From Chlamydoabsidia padenii (Eukaryota > Mucoromycota > Mucoromycetes > Mucorales > Cunninghamellaceae), in contig JAIWND010000030.1 of NCBI GenBank assembly GCA_025330725.1, forward strand, positions 248,001-312,000: a DNA stretch of 64,000 bases, read 5' to 3'. The translations under genes and the position numbers were made by a program. The notes beneath the pieces are model-generated. The model saw only the letters and a list, made by a program, of their open reading frames with translations. It was not told the origin of the DNA and did not search any database. This document shows positions 34,283-44,900 of this stretch, piece after piece (position 1 is the first letter of the stretch; each line of letters opens with the position of its first letter).

Positions 34283-35104
34283 TCAGTGACGACCAGTCAA
34301 TGCCTTGTGAGCTTCAGCCAGTTGAGCTTCAAGGGTACGGATCCGATCTTCCAAACCTTTATCCTTTGATTCCAGACCAGATTTTTCAGATTCGAGCACA
34401 GCAATACGAGTAGACAATTTCGTATTATCAGTTTCCAATTCCACCACACGAGCTTCCAAGGCTTCCATCTTGACGAGTTTCTTGAGACGAGAGCGACGAG
34501 CAGCATCAGTATTCTTTTGGCGTTTCAATGCGATTTCATCATTTTCCTTTTCATCCACATGCAATTTACGTTTGTTTGGTGTAGAGATAGGTTGATGATG
34601 TTGAGCACCCAAAGACAACAAGGGAGTGAGAGACTTTGGCATGATAGGCACAGGCTGTTTCTTGGTGTTGGCAGGAGCAATAGCACGGAATCCAGTCTTC
34701 TTGTTATTGATATCAGGAAACAATGGTGGTGTGGCAGAAGCAGGAGAATCATGAGTGCTACCCACACTACTGACAGGACTTGAGCTGGTCAATGCAGGAG
34801 AAGGTTCAGTCAAGTAGTAATCCATCACATTGTTGTTGCTGTTTTCTTGTTTCAAAAAGTCAGGCATCAGAGACAAAAGACTATCACCTGTCGTCGTCAA
34901 CCAATCGTTCATAGGTGGAGTGGATGACATATCATCAGAAGTGGTGGCACCAAAGAGATAACTGGCAAATGGGTCTTGAGTCAAAAACAACTCGTTGTTG
35001 ATGGTTGTTGTTGGGTCGTTATTCATGGTGGTGATAAGATCACTGGGTTTATGTTGTTTGTTGTTGTTAATATTGTCGATAAAGTAATTGCTGTTCATCA
35101 TCAT
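34283..35104 (-). CDS. bZIP transcription factor, Gcn4/Cpc1 type
   Basis: The family's master activator of amino-acid biosynthesis genes under general control. Single exon, 273 residues. The N-terminal activation region is acidic and Asn/Thr/Ser-rich, with hydrophobic clusters (FLTQDPFASYLFG, LLSLMPDFLKQE). The middle is Pro/Ser-rich. The basic region KRQKNTDAARRSRLKKL carries the Gcn4 signature NTxAARRSR. It is followed by a leucine zipper of several heptads (MEALEARVVELETDN onward) that is longer than the yeast one. Three ATGs in a row open the frame at 35104; the first is taken. The 5' leader has exactly two upstream ORFs, and a TATA box and TGACTC site lie further upstream, implying translational and autoregulatory control like fungal cpc-1/cpcA and animal ATF4. 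Confidence 0.93.
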   Translation of the reverse strand: MMMNSNYFIDNINNNKQHKPSDLITTMNNDPTTTINNELFLTQDPFASYLFGATTSDDMSSTPPMNDWLTTTGDSLLSLMPDFLKQENSNNNVMDYYLTEPSPALTSSSPVSSVGSTHDSPASATPPLFPDINNKKTGFRAIAPANTKKQPVPIMPKSLTPLLSLGAQHHQPISTPNKRKLHVDEKENDEIALKRQKNTDAARRSRLKKLVKMEALEARVVELETDNTKLSTRIAVLESEKSGLESKDKGLEDRIRTLEAQLAEAHKALTGRH

Positions 35105-35169
35105 AATAATAATACTTGTTGTTATTGTTGTAGGACTTGTAATATGCTGTTGTAATAAAAGTAGTAGTG

Positions 35170-35310
35170 TTAATTTCCAGGTGTTTTTTGTTGAGTAGGT
35201 TTCTTTCTGGTGCAGGTGGAAGGTTCGTCAGTACAATAAGAGAAGAATGGGCTGGTAGGACGGTTTCTTGGGAGATAAAGAGGCTTGCGAGACACAATAA
35301 AGGCAGACAT
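35170..35310 (-). promoter_or_regulatory. uORF2 in bZIP leader (46 codons)
   Basis: ATG at 35310 opens MSAFIVSRKPLYLPRNRPTS and ends at TAA 35170-35172, 65 bases before the main start. Its position and length resemble the inhibitory second uORF of fungal cpc-1/cpcA and of ATF4. Confidence 0.75.
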
Positions 35311-35424
35311 GAGATTCAAAATAGACGACACGAGATAATAGAGACGTATATTTAATAGACTAAAAGAGATTGACAAGAGAGAGAGATTGACAAGAGAGAA
35401 TTAAACGGTATAACAATGAGAGAT

Positions 35425-35445
35425 TTAAATAATAAGAGAAACCAT
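35425..35445 (-). promoter_or_regulatory. uORF1 in bZIP leader (MVSLII)
   Basis: A six-codon upstream ORF ending at TAA 35425-35427, 114 bases before uORF2. These two are the only ATGs between the TATA box and the main start on this strand, as read by eye. Confidence 0.75.
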
Positions 35446-35563
35446 CTTGATTAACAAGGTACAAGGTAAACAAACAGTAGGTAAAAGGGTTTAAAAGGGT
35501 TTCAAATATTCAAAGAGAAAAAAGAAGAAGAAGAAAAAAGAGAAAAGGAGATTGATGGGGGCG

Positions 35564-35571
35564 TTTTTATA
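35564..35571 (-). promoter_or_regulatory. TATA box of bZIP gene
   Basis: TATAAAAA on the minus strand, about 460 bases upstream of the main ATG. Transcription starting about 30 bases downstream would give a leader of roughly 430 bases that includes both uORFs. Confidence 0.55.
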
Positions 35572-35622
35572 ATGGCGTCAATCCACTTAAAACTTGATTG
35601 GTCGGTGTCCATTTTAGTCGCC

Positions 35623-35628
35623 TGACTC
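35623..35628 (+). promoter_or_regulatory. TGACTC site (Gcn4-type response element)
   Basis: TGACTC, the core of the Gcn4/Cpc1 binding site, lies about 55 bases upstream of the TATA box. CCAAT-type boxes (ATTGG on the plus strand) flank it at about 35597 and 35648. This is consistent with autoregulation. Confidence 0.5.
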
Positions 35629-36184
35629 GATGGCTCATTGGGGAATGATTGGTTGAGAATCGTTTCCCACCCTCGTTATCTTTTGATTTTTAAATCTCCA
35701 TTACATCTCCGCACAAACGGTTACTGGACTTGAAGACTAGTTTCCAAGCTTCGAAAAAGAAAAACCAAAACTATTTATACTCTGAATGGATTCAAACCAC
35801 ATCACCTATACTATATATCAAATTAGAGTATCATTTGGGTTTTTTTTTTTCATTAGGAAAGAAAAACACCCCCCCTCCACATCAATTGGGCGTAACCAAA
35901 GATAAACTGACTTCCGAGGAGTCGGGGTAGAGATTTGACATCCAAAGTTGGAAGACTCGGGAAACTAAGTGACTAAGAAAGTACACTCCGCATAGCGTTA
36001 ATGTATTCAAGAATAATAAACAATGCCCAAACACATACTAAAACATGTGAACAACTAGTAACAAAGTTTATAGACAAATAGGATGGAAGATATAGTTCAA
36101 CAGTCCAAAGATAAGGTATGCCTAAATAAAGGTACTGATCGTTTTTTATTATTAAGAAATATTTATATACATGGAGAGACTATT

Positions 36185-36732
36185 CTAATATACGGTTGAC
36201 ATATGGAATCTTGATTCTTCAAAGTCTTTGATTTGTTGATCATGCAAACGATGATGACGGGCACCATTCCTAAGTCTTGAAGCATAGGTACTGACCACTG
36301 TGGCAAAATAAAACTAACAACAAATAATAAAAATGAGTAAGTAAAGAAGCTTCTTTTCTTATTCTTGATTGTATACCTGGATCATTTGAATGATAAAGAC
36401 AACCACACCAAAGGTAATCAAAAAAGTTTTAATCGTAGCTTGACAATCTTCTTGAGAGGTAGCATTGGCATTGAGAGTACCAGGATAACGTACAGGTGAG
36501 TAATATGGACTATCAGGAATAACCACAGGATTGATGGAAGTTTGAGAGTTGGAAACCCCAATGAAGCCAGATCGTAAACAGGCCCGTGTCATATCATACT
36601 GATGACTGATCATCAATGCTAAACAAATGACATATTTTAACATTGACAAGGCACAATTGATCCATACCACCACACTAAACGTTTTGGCGAATTTGCGTGA
36701 AGACTATAAAAAGTAATCAGGTATCTACATTC

Positions 36733-36768
<36 letters not shown>

Positions 36769-37129
36769 AGGAGACTTACGATGCAAGAGCCAAACATGCC
36801 TACTATACCACCAGTACAGATGAGTACTGTAAAGAGTAGATCGATATAATACCATGCACTGGCCGCTTGTCCCGAGTAGATGATCGCAGCTAGAACAAAA
36901 ATGGTTATTACTAGTAGGGCACCACAAGTGTTTTAAATTCTAACTTTACCATTGATTCCAAGGAATCCCGTAGTGACATCAATCAGATAGATGAGCTATG
37001 TAAGAGAATATTAGTTTCTTCTTTTTGGAGTGGATTTCCAAACCATCTTACCGTAAACCAGAGAGCAATTAGGAAGGTACCTAGCCGTAAAGGAATAAAA
37101 CAGCAACACTTTTCTATACCTGCACTCAT
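36185..37129 (-). CDS. Four-helix membrane protein with CCC-IPLR N-terminus
   Basis: I do not recognise a named family with certainty. Five exons give about 225 residues. The protein starts MSAGIEKCCCFIPLRLGTFL. Its first transmembrane helix ends at about residue 35. Further helices are IIYSGQ...YYIDLLFTVLICTGGIVGMF, SVVVWINCALSMLKYVICLALMI and TFLITFGVVVFIIQMIQFYF. A polar loop of about 75 residues with N-glycosylation-like sites lies between helices 3 and 4. The C-terminal tail is His/Arg-rich. The Cys cluster before IPLR looks palmitoylatable and recalls the N-terminus of LAPTM-like and tetraspan endomembrane proteins. The intron before exon 4 carries a 31-base A tract (plus strand, 36736-36766). 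Confidence 0.75.
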
Positions 37130-39458
37130 CCGTTCTGATACAAAGAAAAAAAAAAGAAAGAGAAAGGAGGGGGAGGAGGGGAAAAAAGCCTTTTAATGAT
37201 CTGTCTTTCAATTTTTTCACATCCCGCACAAGGACTTTCCCCTTAATGTCTTTTTTGCCCCCTTTGTTAACATCTTTGCTGTAAACATTATATTGTTCCT
37301 TATTTTTATTAGTTTTTAACATTTGACTTTAGAAAAAGTTGGTCAAGATTTACTTTTGTTTTATAGTGTCCAAAAGGAGCGGGATTTACATTTTACGATT
37401 TTTGCAGGATATCGGGTTTTGAATTAGGTCGATCAAAATACCAAGGTATTATCCTAGACATTGGAAGGACGATGACCATTTACACGTGTATTGTTGGCTT
37501 GTTTTTTGAAATATTGATGGATGCTTTATAGGAGATTTTTGTTTGCAGTATTCAATTGATTACACCATCTGGGTAAAACATTCACAAGAGCCCAAGGGTT
37601 TCTCTTTTTTAAAAACACTGAAAGTGTATATAGGTATTAAATCCTTCATCAGCTAACTAGTTGACTCCAATAAACCTGATCATAAGCTATTCTGCACATT
37701 ATAAGAACAAAGAGTTGCTGATAATCGCAGGAAAAGCGATTTCATCCTCCGCGTGGTCGGGTACCTATCGGTCCAATACACAAAGTACCTTTCAAGTGCT
37801 ACAAAGACACAAAGTCATGACTAATAATCATTTTCGTTTAAACTATCCTGAACCCCAGGTTTTAGAATGATACACGATGTTATCTTATTGGTTTTCTTTG
37901 AACAGGCAAAAGAAGAGAAGATCCATGGATTGTGATCTTCACATGATTAGATAATCGGGACACCTATCATCAAAGACATATCACATCCTCACACCCCAAT
38001 GTGATTATCACATAAGTAAAGATTTTGTAAAAGGTAAAAGATGGTTTTATTGCTTCAAATAGTAGATTGTATAAGAAGACAAGATGTCTCTTATAAAAAA
38101 TCATACTAATATCTCAAAGTCAACGTTTTTTAACCCCCGGTTTAATCCCAGTCTTTTTAAACTTTTTTCTGAAACGTCGATGTTGACCGCACCCGTAGGA
38201 TGCCGACCATTTGGCGAAAGGCCAAAGGGAGCAGGGGATATGAAACGTAGACTATATAATAGCTATTGATTTAAAATATAATAGTACAACAAAACACTCT
38301 TCCATATAAATAAAAACCTGCTGTTGTTTTTAAACGTCAAATCGTACGGACAATTCAAACTTCATCATCATCATAAAATCATGAGCTCCCGCCTTTTAAA
38401 ACATTGTTTTTTATGCGCACCTATGTGTTGATAGTAATAAAAACAGAATGGAGTGCCCCGCAAAGAGGGGGGCACAGGAGAAGCTGGGTAGAGAGAGATT
38501 TTCACAAAATAGAGTAGAGTGAGTAGTTGAATCTTGTTTTTGTGGAGTAAGTGCCCTCGCAAAGAGGGGGGCACGGGGAGAAGTTGGGTGGAGAGAGACT
38601 GCATATATAAATGTGGGCTCTACAACGAGTAACGAAATCTCGACTGGCAACGCTTCCCCTCCATGATCATGCAGGCACATTGAATTTTGGTGTTCGGCGT
38701 TTGAAAATGAAGCTTTCTTTCGCCTACATAGAAAAGCAAGTCTAAACATACGAGCACAAGGGTCTGGGTACTTGAACTTGCGGTAAAGTATGTTGGAAAT
38801 GGGTCATAGTGTCCACATGGCTACTTTAATCATTAGCATCCGTTGACAATGGAGCGGTAAAGCTCCTTCCAACTCTGACTAGGGACTGGCGGAAATTGAA
38901 AATGACTTTTGCTTCTGTCTGTCCTTTATGTCTTCTTTCCGCCCTCCCTCCTCCACTTCCAATATGGTTGGATGAATCCTCTCTCTGTCTCTCTCTTCTC
39001 TGTATTTTTTCCGCTCTTCTTCCTCCACTGCCAGTGTGGTCAGTCAGGCTGCAACGGTTATCCAATCAAACAATTCATGTAGTAATGCTGGTGACTTGTA
39101 TGAATCCGCTCTCTCTATGCCCAGTCCACTCCTTATATATGCTCAATATCTTTCCGGGGGTAACCGCTTCCCCCCTCACACTGCACTTTGGTGGTAAGTT
39201 TTATCATTTCCATAGACAAAAGGGGCTGATCACATGTACTAACTGACTGTTTGATTTCTTTTCCTATGTATGATTGCTTTTGATCATTTCTTTCAACCAC
39301 TGTTAAACATCGTATATTTTATTGTTGATTTTATTGAATTAACAAAACTGGTAATAAGTAGTGGTAGTGACAGTAAATAAAATAATAAAAAAAGTACAAT
39401 GATATATAAGATGTTGAGACTATACAATTTAAAAAAAAAAGTAAGGGGAGGGGAAGGT
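37130..39458. other. Gene-free stretch containing repeat copy B
   Basis: Upstream of the membrane-protein gene there is a GCGGGATTTACA motif (37379-37390). The interval 37640-38080 has no recognisable content. From about 38090 to 39358 lies repeat copy B. The last 100 bases are the 3' flank of the SET/MYND gene. Confidence 0.6.
38090..39358 (+). repeat. Dispersed repeat, copy B (about 1.27 kb)
   Basis: Same orientation and block order as copy A. It begins CTTATAAAAAATCATACT and ends AACAAAACTGGTAA. It contains two copies of the GTGCCC..GCAAAG..GGGCAC hairpin (38453-38475 and 38551-38574), where copy A has one. It also carries the core CTACAACGAGTAACGAAATC at 38631, preceded by a TATATAAA box that copy A lacks. 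Like copy A it ends next to the 3' end of a minus-strand gene. No protein frame is shared with copy A. Confidence 0.8.
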
Positions 39459-41210
39459 CTATCGTAGTTTTTGATCACGTTCAAACACCCATTGCAAATC
39501 CACGATTTCACGCCATAAACCAGATTCTTCACCAAAAGTCATCAGCACCGAGTCCCTAGCCACATCAATCCAAGTCCGAATCCCATGCATATAAATCTTT
39601 TCCACCTTGTGATCGATCCCCGCCAATTCCAGCTGTATCATCGAGTTCCAACACGTCTTTGCCAGTATGATGGTATGGAAAGAGCAAACAGGATGTAAAG
39701 GAGGATACACCAACCGATAGACGACAAATAGATAAGTCGCATATTTTGCCGCCTCCACCCATTCTTGCTGATCCATCAATTGTCGCAATGCCACCTCCGC
39801 CGCCCGAATCATGTTGACTGTGAATGCCGGTACGCTTTTACATGCCAACAGAGTATGTACCACCTGTATCGTTCCCTTTGAGAATTCTTTGCCCGAGAAG
39901 GTTTCCAAGGTGTTGATGCCAAGGTGTCGGGTCACTAGAGTGTTGTTGTCATCGTCTGTTGAAAAGACATCGGGTGCCACCGACCGACTGACAAGATGAG
40001 AGAATTCCGAGGGATGAATGATCGTTCCTGGTTGTTGTTCATCCTCTTTCACATTGTCCATCACTTGTTTGACAGTGTCGAGTATACTCCATGATTTGAT
40101 GTCTTCTTCCAATACCGTGGTGGCTTGATCCAGTCTCAAGTAACTTGATCCCCCTACTTGCCCTTGTTCCAGTAACTTGTCCAGGCACGAGAATTCACCT
40201 TGACATCGAGAGCACCCACAATCGTAATCAGGTCCGAATCGTAGTCGCAAATCATCCATGCGTGCTTGTTTGGGTAAAGTTAAATCGACGTAACTGATAG
40301 TAATGATATCCCCCGGGGCAATGTCTTGTAGTGTCACCAATCGTTGTTTGTCCTGTCGATAAGTAGCACCAGTATTAGGCCGGCAAGAGTGTGGTACGTA
40401 TAGAGTGGTGAGAGGGTACACACCATATCCCACCTTGTCCATATGTTGTTCAGGGTCGAGAATGTCGAATCGAGAGAGAGAGATTTGTTCTTGCACCACC
40501 GAGAGTTCTTGAGAGGTAAATGGACAGTCAAAAGGAGCCATCATGTCCGAGACAGCATCGAAATCAATAGGTACAGATGGACAAGACGTGGTGATAGCAC
40601 CCGGTGTGGTGGTGGGGAGCCATACCGCAGGAGGAGGAGGAGGAGGAGGAGATGTAGGGTGTTGATCAGGTAAGGTGGGTGTGAGTGTGGATGGCTCGGT
40701 AGATGTTGACTTGGATACCGTGCCTGCTGGTTTTGTTGAAGTTGGTGTTGTATTGTTGATAATAGCCGACCCATCGTCAGGTTGAGGATGGACCTCGAGA
40801 GCTTGAATGGCATACTTGAGGTGAGAGGGTGAGTGAGAATTGTGCTTGTTCAGACGAGCATGACTGTGGAGGGTGAGTGCCGCACGTTCCAAAAGCCAAC
40901 GATCCGCATCCACATTGGTATAAGTATCGTATTCTAGAGGTTCGCACAATACATGATGGTAGTGGAGCCAAGCATTTCTGAAACAAGTGTTGCTACAAAA
41001 GTACGCCGATCGACACCGACCACAGCACTGAAGAGCAGCCCGGCGAAGACAATAGTTGCATCTTTGTCGACGAATAGAAGGTAACGGGACCTGAGTCAAT
41101 GGTGATTGTTCGAGTAATGTTGTACCAGCAGGGAAGGGTTTCAAGGCCACCAGTGTTCGTCCATTAACACCAAGTCCAAGGTCTTTAAAATAATCTTCTA
41201 AATTGACCAT
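39459..41210 (-). CDS. SET and MYND domain protein (SMYD-like methyltransferase)
   Basis: An intronless 583-residue protein. The MYND zinc finger at about residues 50-90 (CNYCLRRAALQCCGRCRSAYFC...WLHYHHVLC) interrupts the SET domain, as in SMYD enzymes. A Thr/Ser/Pro-rich linker with a run of Pro (residues about 150-205) separates it from the second SET half. That half contains YGVYPLTTLYVPHSCRPNTG (the NHSC-like motif), GDIITISYVDLTLPKQAR and a post-SET CGCSRCQG. A helical C-terminal region follows (TPR-like in SMYDs). It probably methylates lysines on histones or other proteins; the substrate is unknown. PHSC replaces the usual NHSC. Confidence 0.88.
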   Translation of the reverse strand: MVNLEDYFKDLGLGVNGRTLVALKPFPAGTTLLEQSPLTQVPLPSIRRQRCNYCLRRAALQCCGRCRSAYFCSNTCFRNAWLHYHHVLCEPLEYDTYTNVDADRWLLERAALTLHSHARLNKHNSHSPSHLKYAIQALEVHPQPDDGSAIINNTTPTSTKPAGTVSKSTSTEPSTLTPTLPDQHPTSPPPPPPPAVWLPTTTPGAITTSCPSVPIDFDAVSDMMAPFDCPFTSQELSVVQEQISLSRFDILDPEQHMDKVGYGVYPLTTLYVPHSCRPNTGATYRQDKQRLVTLQDIAPGDIITISYVDLTLPKQARMDDLRLRFGPDYDCGCSRCQGEFSCLDKLLEQGQVGGSSYLRLDQATTVLEEDIKSWSILDTVKQVMDNVKEDEQQPGTIIHPSEFSHLVSRSVAPDVFSTDDDNNTLVTRHLGINTLETFSGKEFSKGTIQVVHTLLACKSVPAFTVNMIRAAEVALRQLMDQQEWVEAAKYATYLFVVYRLVYPPLHPVCSFHTIILAKTCWNSMIQLELAGIDHKVEKIYMHGIRTWIDVARDSVLMTFGEESGLWREIVDLQWVFERDQKLR

Positions 41211-41975
41211 ATATAAGATGAAGGAAGAATGGGTTTATATGTGTAGGTGAGTAGATAACAAATAAGGTAGTGGTAAAGAAAATAATTTTAAAAGGTGGTA
41301 ATGGAAGAGGAGGCAAAAAAAAAAAAAAAAAAAAAAAAAAAGGTAAAAGAGAGAGTGAAATTGGGAAAAAGTGAATGACCAACCAGACTATAAACAAAAG
41401 AGAGGTCGTCGTCGTGGTTTAAAATTTGTCTCGGTTTGGTCGCTTTAATACAACATTGCCCTGATCCAACTGTATTTTTTTCTAAACAAGCTGACCTACC
41501 TTTACTCGACTGATTCTGATTTAAAAAAAAATGTGTACACAGAAAAATATAGACATAGTAGCAAGTGCTTATCTTGTTTAAGGATGCATTGCCATCCATA
41601 GCCGAAAATGGCACTTGTTGATGGTATCGGAACTTGATAAAATAACCTTTTACCGCACTATTTGATCATTACTGAAAGAGAACCATGGCAATAAAGTTGG
41701 GTTTTATTTTTCATCTTCTTTATGTCGTAGTAAGTTGAGTGATAAAGTACATTGAGTCTCTAGTCAAATTGGTATTGTTAGTTGACTTTTTTTGACTGAT
41801 CAGTGGTAAAAAGGTCGATCAACCAATCATTCCCAATCAGGGAATTAGACCTCCGACCATCGACTGACGTGGAGGAATCAGAAAACGAGGGAGGGGAAAT
41901 AAATTTTTCTTCTTTTGCTTCTCTCCCACTTTCTATTTTAGATTTTGTGTCATCAATTCAAGTCTGTGTGGATCA
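41211..41975. other. Divergent promoter region, SET/MYND and SPF1
   Basis: Contains an A tract at about 41316-41342 and a weak motif relative (GTGGTTTAAAATTTG, 41415). The non-coding first exon of SPF1 ends at 41977. A 65-codon frame at 41803 overlaps that exon in another frame and is not supported. Confidence 0.55.
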
Positions 41976-44900
41976 ATGTAAGTTGGTCAATAATAACTAA
42001 AGCCTGTACTCACTCACTCACTGGTATTTGTCTCTCTTTTGTAGGACGCAAACTCTTATCCAGTCATCTAGGATCGCTTCGGCATCTTTACTGGTACCAT
42101 TGGCAAGACAGTGGCATCTTTATATATGGCCGTTTGCTATCCTCTATCCTGTATTTTTATACATGTATTATGTCAAATACGATGTGTATCTTGGCTCTGA
42201 AGAATGGACTTTTGTAACTCTTGGTGGTATTATCGTGCTTCATTGTTTGACCTTCTTGGCAGGTCAATGGAGTATCGCTATTAAAGCAAAGTTTACTTGT
42301 CTCAAGGTAACCTATGAAAAAGGAACTCCTCGGTTGGCTTTGGTTGGTACTAAATTTTATCTCTTTCTATCTAGGAACCCGATGTGCGAAAGGCGACCAA
42401 GATTATGATCTCCCCTTACCGTTATCAAGGCACTGGAACCATCTGTGACGTTCACCACGGCGAACCCACCACTATACACCCTAATGGCGAAATATCTTTT
42501 ACATTCCAACAAAAGAAATATATCTGGGATGAAGATAAACGTCAATTCCGTATTATCTTGTATCCTTCTGACCTCCAACCACGCGTGGCTATATATCAAA
42601 ACACAAAAGGACTGGACGCCAAAGGACTCAAGGAAGCTACTGAAACTTATGGTACCAATCGGTAAGTGACAGCATCAATGATTGTCTAGTTTGTTTTTTA
42701 CTCACAATGGTGTATATAGATTCGAAATCCCTATGCCAACCTTTACAGAATTATTCAAGGAACATGCTGTCGCTCCCTTCTTTGTCTTTCAAATCTTCTG
42801 TGTTGGTCTTTGGTGCTTGGATGAATACTGGTATTACTCTTTGTTTACTTTGTTTATGCTTGTGGTGTTTGAAGGTACGGTGGTCTTCCAACGTATCAAG
42901 ACAATCGGTGAATTCCGTGGCATGAATCAAAAACCTTACCCAATCTACGTGAAACGTGAAAAGAAGTGGATCCAAGTGCAAACGGATGAACTACTTCCTG
43001 GTGATGTTGTATCTATTGGTAAGCTACAAAGATGTTTGAAAAGAGGGGTGACTAACTGACTCTATTTTATTTACTTTATAGTGCGCACAAAGGATGACGA
43101 AGGTGTACCTTGTGATTTGGTAATTGCTGATGGTTCTTGTATTGTCAATGAAGCAATGTTATCTGGTGAATCTACTCCCCTACTCAAGGTAAGAGATTAT
43201 AATGGGCTAAAATAGCAAACTAACAAAAAACTTTACATACTTAATAGGAATCAGTAGCCTTGCGAAACCCAGATGAAGAATTTGATCTGGTGGGTGCTGA
43301 TAAATTGAATGTCCTTTACGGTGGTACGAAAATTCTTCAAGTAACTGCTCCTGAAAATGCTGCTCCCGATCATGGGTGTGTTTGTGTCGTTGCTCGTACT
43401 GGTTTTGGTACTTCTCAAGGTGAATTGGTGCGAACAATGATTTTCTCTACTGAACGGGTCTCAGCCAACAACTTTGAAGCTCTTCTGTTTATTCTCTTCT
43501 TGCTGATATTCGCCATTGCCGCTTCCTGGTATGTCTGGACAAAGGGTGTGGAAAATGATCGTAAACGCTCCAAACTTCTTTTGGATTGTATCTTGATTGT
43601 TACATCTGTGGTGCCACCTGAATTACCCATGGAACTTAGTTTAGCTGTCAATAGTAGCTTGGTAGCTTTATCGAAATTTGGTAAGCCTGTGAAATATACA
43701 TATGATATCATCCATACTAACACTTTTTTTTTTGTTACCCTAGCTATCTTTTGTACCGAACCTTTCCGTATTCCTTTTGCTGGTCGCGTGGATGTTTGTT
43801 GCTTTGACAAGACTGGTACATTGACTGGTGAAGATCTTGTATTTGAAGGTGTTGCCTTTGCTTCGTAAGTCATTACATACATATTAACATTTTGGACTAT
43901 GAATACTCACAGACAAATTGTCACCACAATAGATCTAACCGTGATCACATTGAACTTGCACCTGCTACCGAAGTACACGAAGAAACAAAATGGGTACTTG
44001 CGACTGCCCATGCATTGGTTGAATTGGAAGATGGTGTTGTTGGTGATCCCATGGAAAAGGAAACTCTGAAGGCTCTCGACTGGCAATTGGGCAAACACGA
44101 TACTGTATCAGCAAAGGACAATCATCGAGAAAATCTGCATATTCGTCGCCGCTTCCAATTCTCATCTGCATTAAAACGTCAATCATCTGTCTCCTCCCTC
44201 ACTCGTGCTCATTTGCCCAGGACTAAAACATTTGTGGCCGTTAAAGGTGCTCCTGAAACGCTACGAACCATGTATACCAACGTCCCTGACGACTATGTTG
44301 ACACCTATCGACACTTTACTCGCAAAGGTAGCCGGGTTCTCGCCCTCGGTTACAAGTACTTGGATGATGGATTGACTAATGATCAAGTAGGTGAAGAAGA
44401 GAAAAAAAAGTAAACGGGATGAAATGGATGGAGGGAACATTGAACTCAATTATCTTGTTTTTTTAGATCAACAACTTGGAACGTGATACTGTGGAATCCA
44501 ATCTTACTTTTGCCGGTTTCATTGTTTTTACTTGCCCATTGAAAGACGATGCCATCGCTTGTATCAAGGAACTGAACGAATCTTCTCATCGGTGCATTAT
44601 GATTACTGGTGACAATCCTTTGACTGCTTGCGCTGTTGCTCGTGATGTTGCTATTGTGGAACGGGACGTCTTGATTGTGGATAAGGATGAAGGCACATCT
44701 GACGATAACATTGTGACATTCCGTACTGTGGACGAATCCTTCAGTCTGGAAGTGAACCCTGATGAACCTCTGGATCAAGCTCTCTTGGACAAGTATGATA
44801 TCTGTTTAACTGGTACTGCCATGTCTCAATTCATGAAGAAACCTAACATGGACATTCTCTTGGAACATACTTGGGTTTACGCTCGTGTGTCACCATCTCA

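Larger units (their letters stand above)
35105..36184. other. bZIP leader and promoter, then downstream flank of 36185 gene
   Basis: Holds the leader, uORFs, TATA box and TGACTC site described separately. Beyond about 35700 lies AT-rich sequence with no convincing frame. Confidence 0.6.
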
